From: Candidatus Aquidulcis sp.
GTDB taxonomy: Bacteria > Chloroflexota > Anaerolineae > UBA4142
Length of the DNA: 35,191 nt
Direction of reading: 5' to 3'
Assembly: GCA_020723345.1 (NCBI GenBank)
Contig: DYJA01000030.1
Location: forward strand, 28,543-63,733
This document shows, piece after piece, positions 34,425 through 35,191 of the stretch. The position numbers and the translations under genes are program-made. Below the pieces are notes generated by a model. It was not told where the DNA came from. It was given only the letters and a program-made list of their open reading frames with translations, and did no database searches. Within the stretch, counting starts at the first letter, position 1, and every line of letters begins with the position of its first letter.

Positions 34425-35083
34425 TGCGCCCGCCGATCCAACCCCATCCGCGCGGCGTAGGCGATGACTTGCGCGCGGTTGTCGAGGTGCAGCCGCTCCA
34501 GAATTTCCGTCATGTGATAGCGCACGGTCGCCTCGCTGATGGCAAGTTTCTCTGCGACTTGCTCGTACTTCAGCCCCTGTGCGACGAGCGTCAGCACTTG
34601 CGTCTGCCGCGCGGATAGTTCGTCCGCGCGCGCGACGCCCAGCGATACATCCGCTGCGCCAGAAGATTGCCGCGCCAACTCACTCATAATCTTCGCGGCA
34701 AGTCCGGGCGAAAGCGGCGGCTCGCCCTGTTCGATGGCTTGCAAGCGCCGGATGAATTCCGGCGCGCGCAGACTTTTGAGGAGATAACCTGCCGCGCCAC
34801 TCTTGACTGCCTCAAACAAATGCGCGTCCTCTTCCGACGCGGTGAGCATGACGATGCGCGCCTCCGGCATTTCCGCTTTGATGAGACGTGTCGCCGCCAG
34901 CCCATCGCATCGCGGCATCGTAATGTCCATCAAGATGAGGTCGGGGCGCAGCGCGCGCGCTTGCTCCAGCGCGGCAAACCCATCCGCCGCGGCGCCGACA
35001 ACCTGAAAACCGCTCGCCGTCAAAAGATTTTGCAGCGATTCGAGAAAGAGACTGTGGTCGTCAACGAGTAGGACTCTAACCAT
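34421..35083 (-). CDS. NarL/FixJ-family response regulator
   Basis: Protein of 220 aa from the ATG at 35083; GAGG lies about 8 nt upstream, and a TTG six codons earlier is less likely. The receiver has the acidic pair D8/D9 (LLVDDH), phospho-acceptor D53 (LILMDITMP), T81 and K103 (GYLLKS). A linker leads to a LuxR-type HTH: ELSARQTQVLTLVAQGLKYEQ then VAEKLAISEATVRYHMTEILERLHLDNRAQ. All catalytic residues are present. The cognate histidine kinase is not in the window and may lie beyond the right edge, where about 110 bp hold no recognisable gene. Confidence 0.93.
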   Translation of the reverse strand: MVRVLLVDDHSLFLESLQNLLTASGFQVVGAAADGFAALEQARALRPDLILMDITMPRCDGLAATRLIKAEMPEARIVMLTASEEDAHLFEAVKSGAAGYLLKSLRAPEFIRRLQAIEQGEPPLSPGLAAKIMSELARQSSGAADVSLGVARADELSARQTQVLTLVAQGLKYEQVAEKLAISEATVRYHMTEILERLHLDNRAQVIAYAARMGLDRRAQ

Positions 35084-35191
35084 ATCGTCTGCCTCGATCA
35101 ATGAAAGGAACGGAGGGAACTATGGGAAATGATTTCCCTTAGCCTAAATTTCGCACCTTAAAAATCGAATACCAAGAGTGATGCAAAGGAG

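Overview
The window looks like a chromosomal contig from an uncultured member of the Chloroflexota, probably Anaerolineae-like. This rests on the high-GC, CGCG-rich coding sequence, the Thr/Pro-linker lipoproteins and secreted beta-helix protein, the split complex I operon and the many word-like intergenic inverted repeats. No 16S rRNA or other decisive marker is present, so the placement is an inference.

Layout, left to right. 1-1093: a type I-E-like CRISPR array cut by the left edge, with 17 good 29-nt repeats and a decayed terminal repeat; no cas genes are in view. It is followed by tRNA-Arg(CCG). 1360-4520: a pilin-like/lectin-like fusion, a membrane-anchored carboxypeptidase-regulatory-like protein, an ornithine cyclodeaminase family enzyme and a secreted protein. 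4651-8360: a tiny ORF behind a good promoter, then a single-chain Type IIG-like restriction-modification protein with a coupled small partner. 8476-13071: an MFS transporter, an orphan antitoxin-like gene, an SDR oxidoreductase, two type II toxin-antitoxin modules, and a GAF/fRMsr-like gene with a truncated second copy.

13126-27144 (minus strand): a complex I operon in the order nuoA-E-H-J-K-L-M-N. All seven membrane subunits are there, but of the hydrophilic arm only NuoE is; B, C, D, F, G and I are absent. The operon is interrupted between nuoK and nuoL by about 5 kb of accessory genes: a V4R protein, a glycosyltransferase, a CorA-topology membrane protein, a duplicated 5' stub of nuoL and a methyltransferase. 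A lipoprotein with a hydrolase-like fold sits between nuoL and nuoM. A consensus-grade promoter precedes nuoA.

27218-31034 (minus strand): a copper-response operon csoR-copA-methyltransferase-YHS, with a strong promoter, a G/C-tract CsoR-type operator and a terminator. 31123-35083: a stand-alone LuxR-type HTH protein, a secreted nine-repeat beta-helix protein, a degenerate receiver-like protein and a NarL-type response regulator.

The most unusual property is at the scale of the gaps. Many intergenic spacers carry a foldback built from short tandem words followed by their reverse complement, usually with a different word in each gap. Two spacers share a larger nested foldback family, four share a GTAGGACAATTT-type hairpin, and one intergenic word also lies inside the nuoL reading frame.
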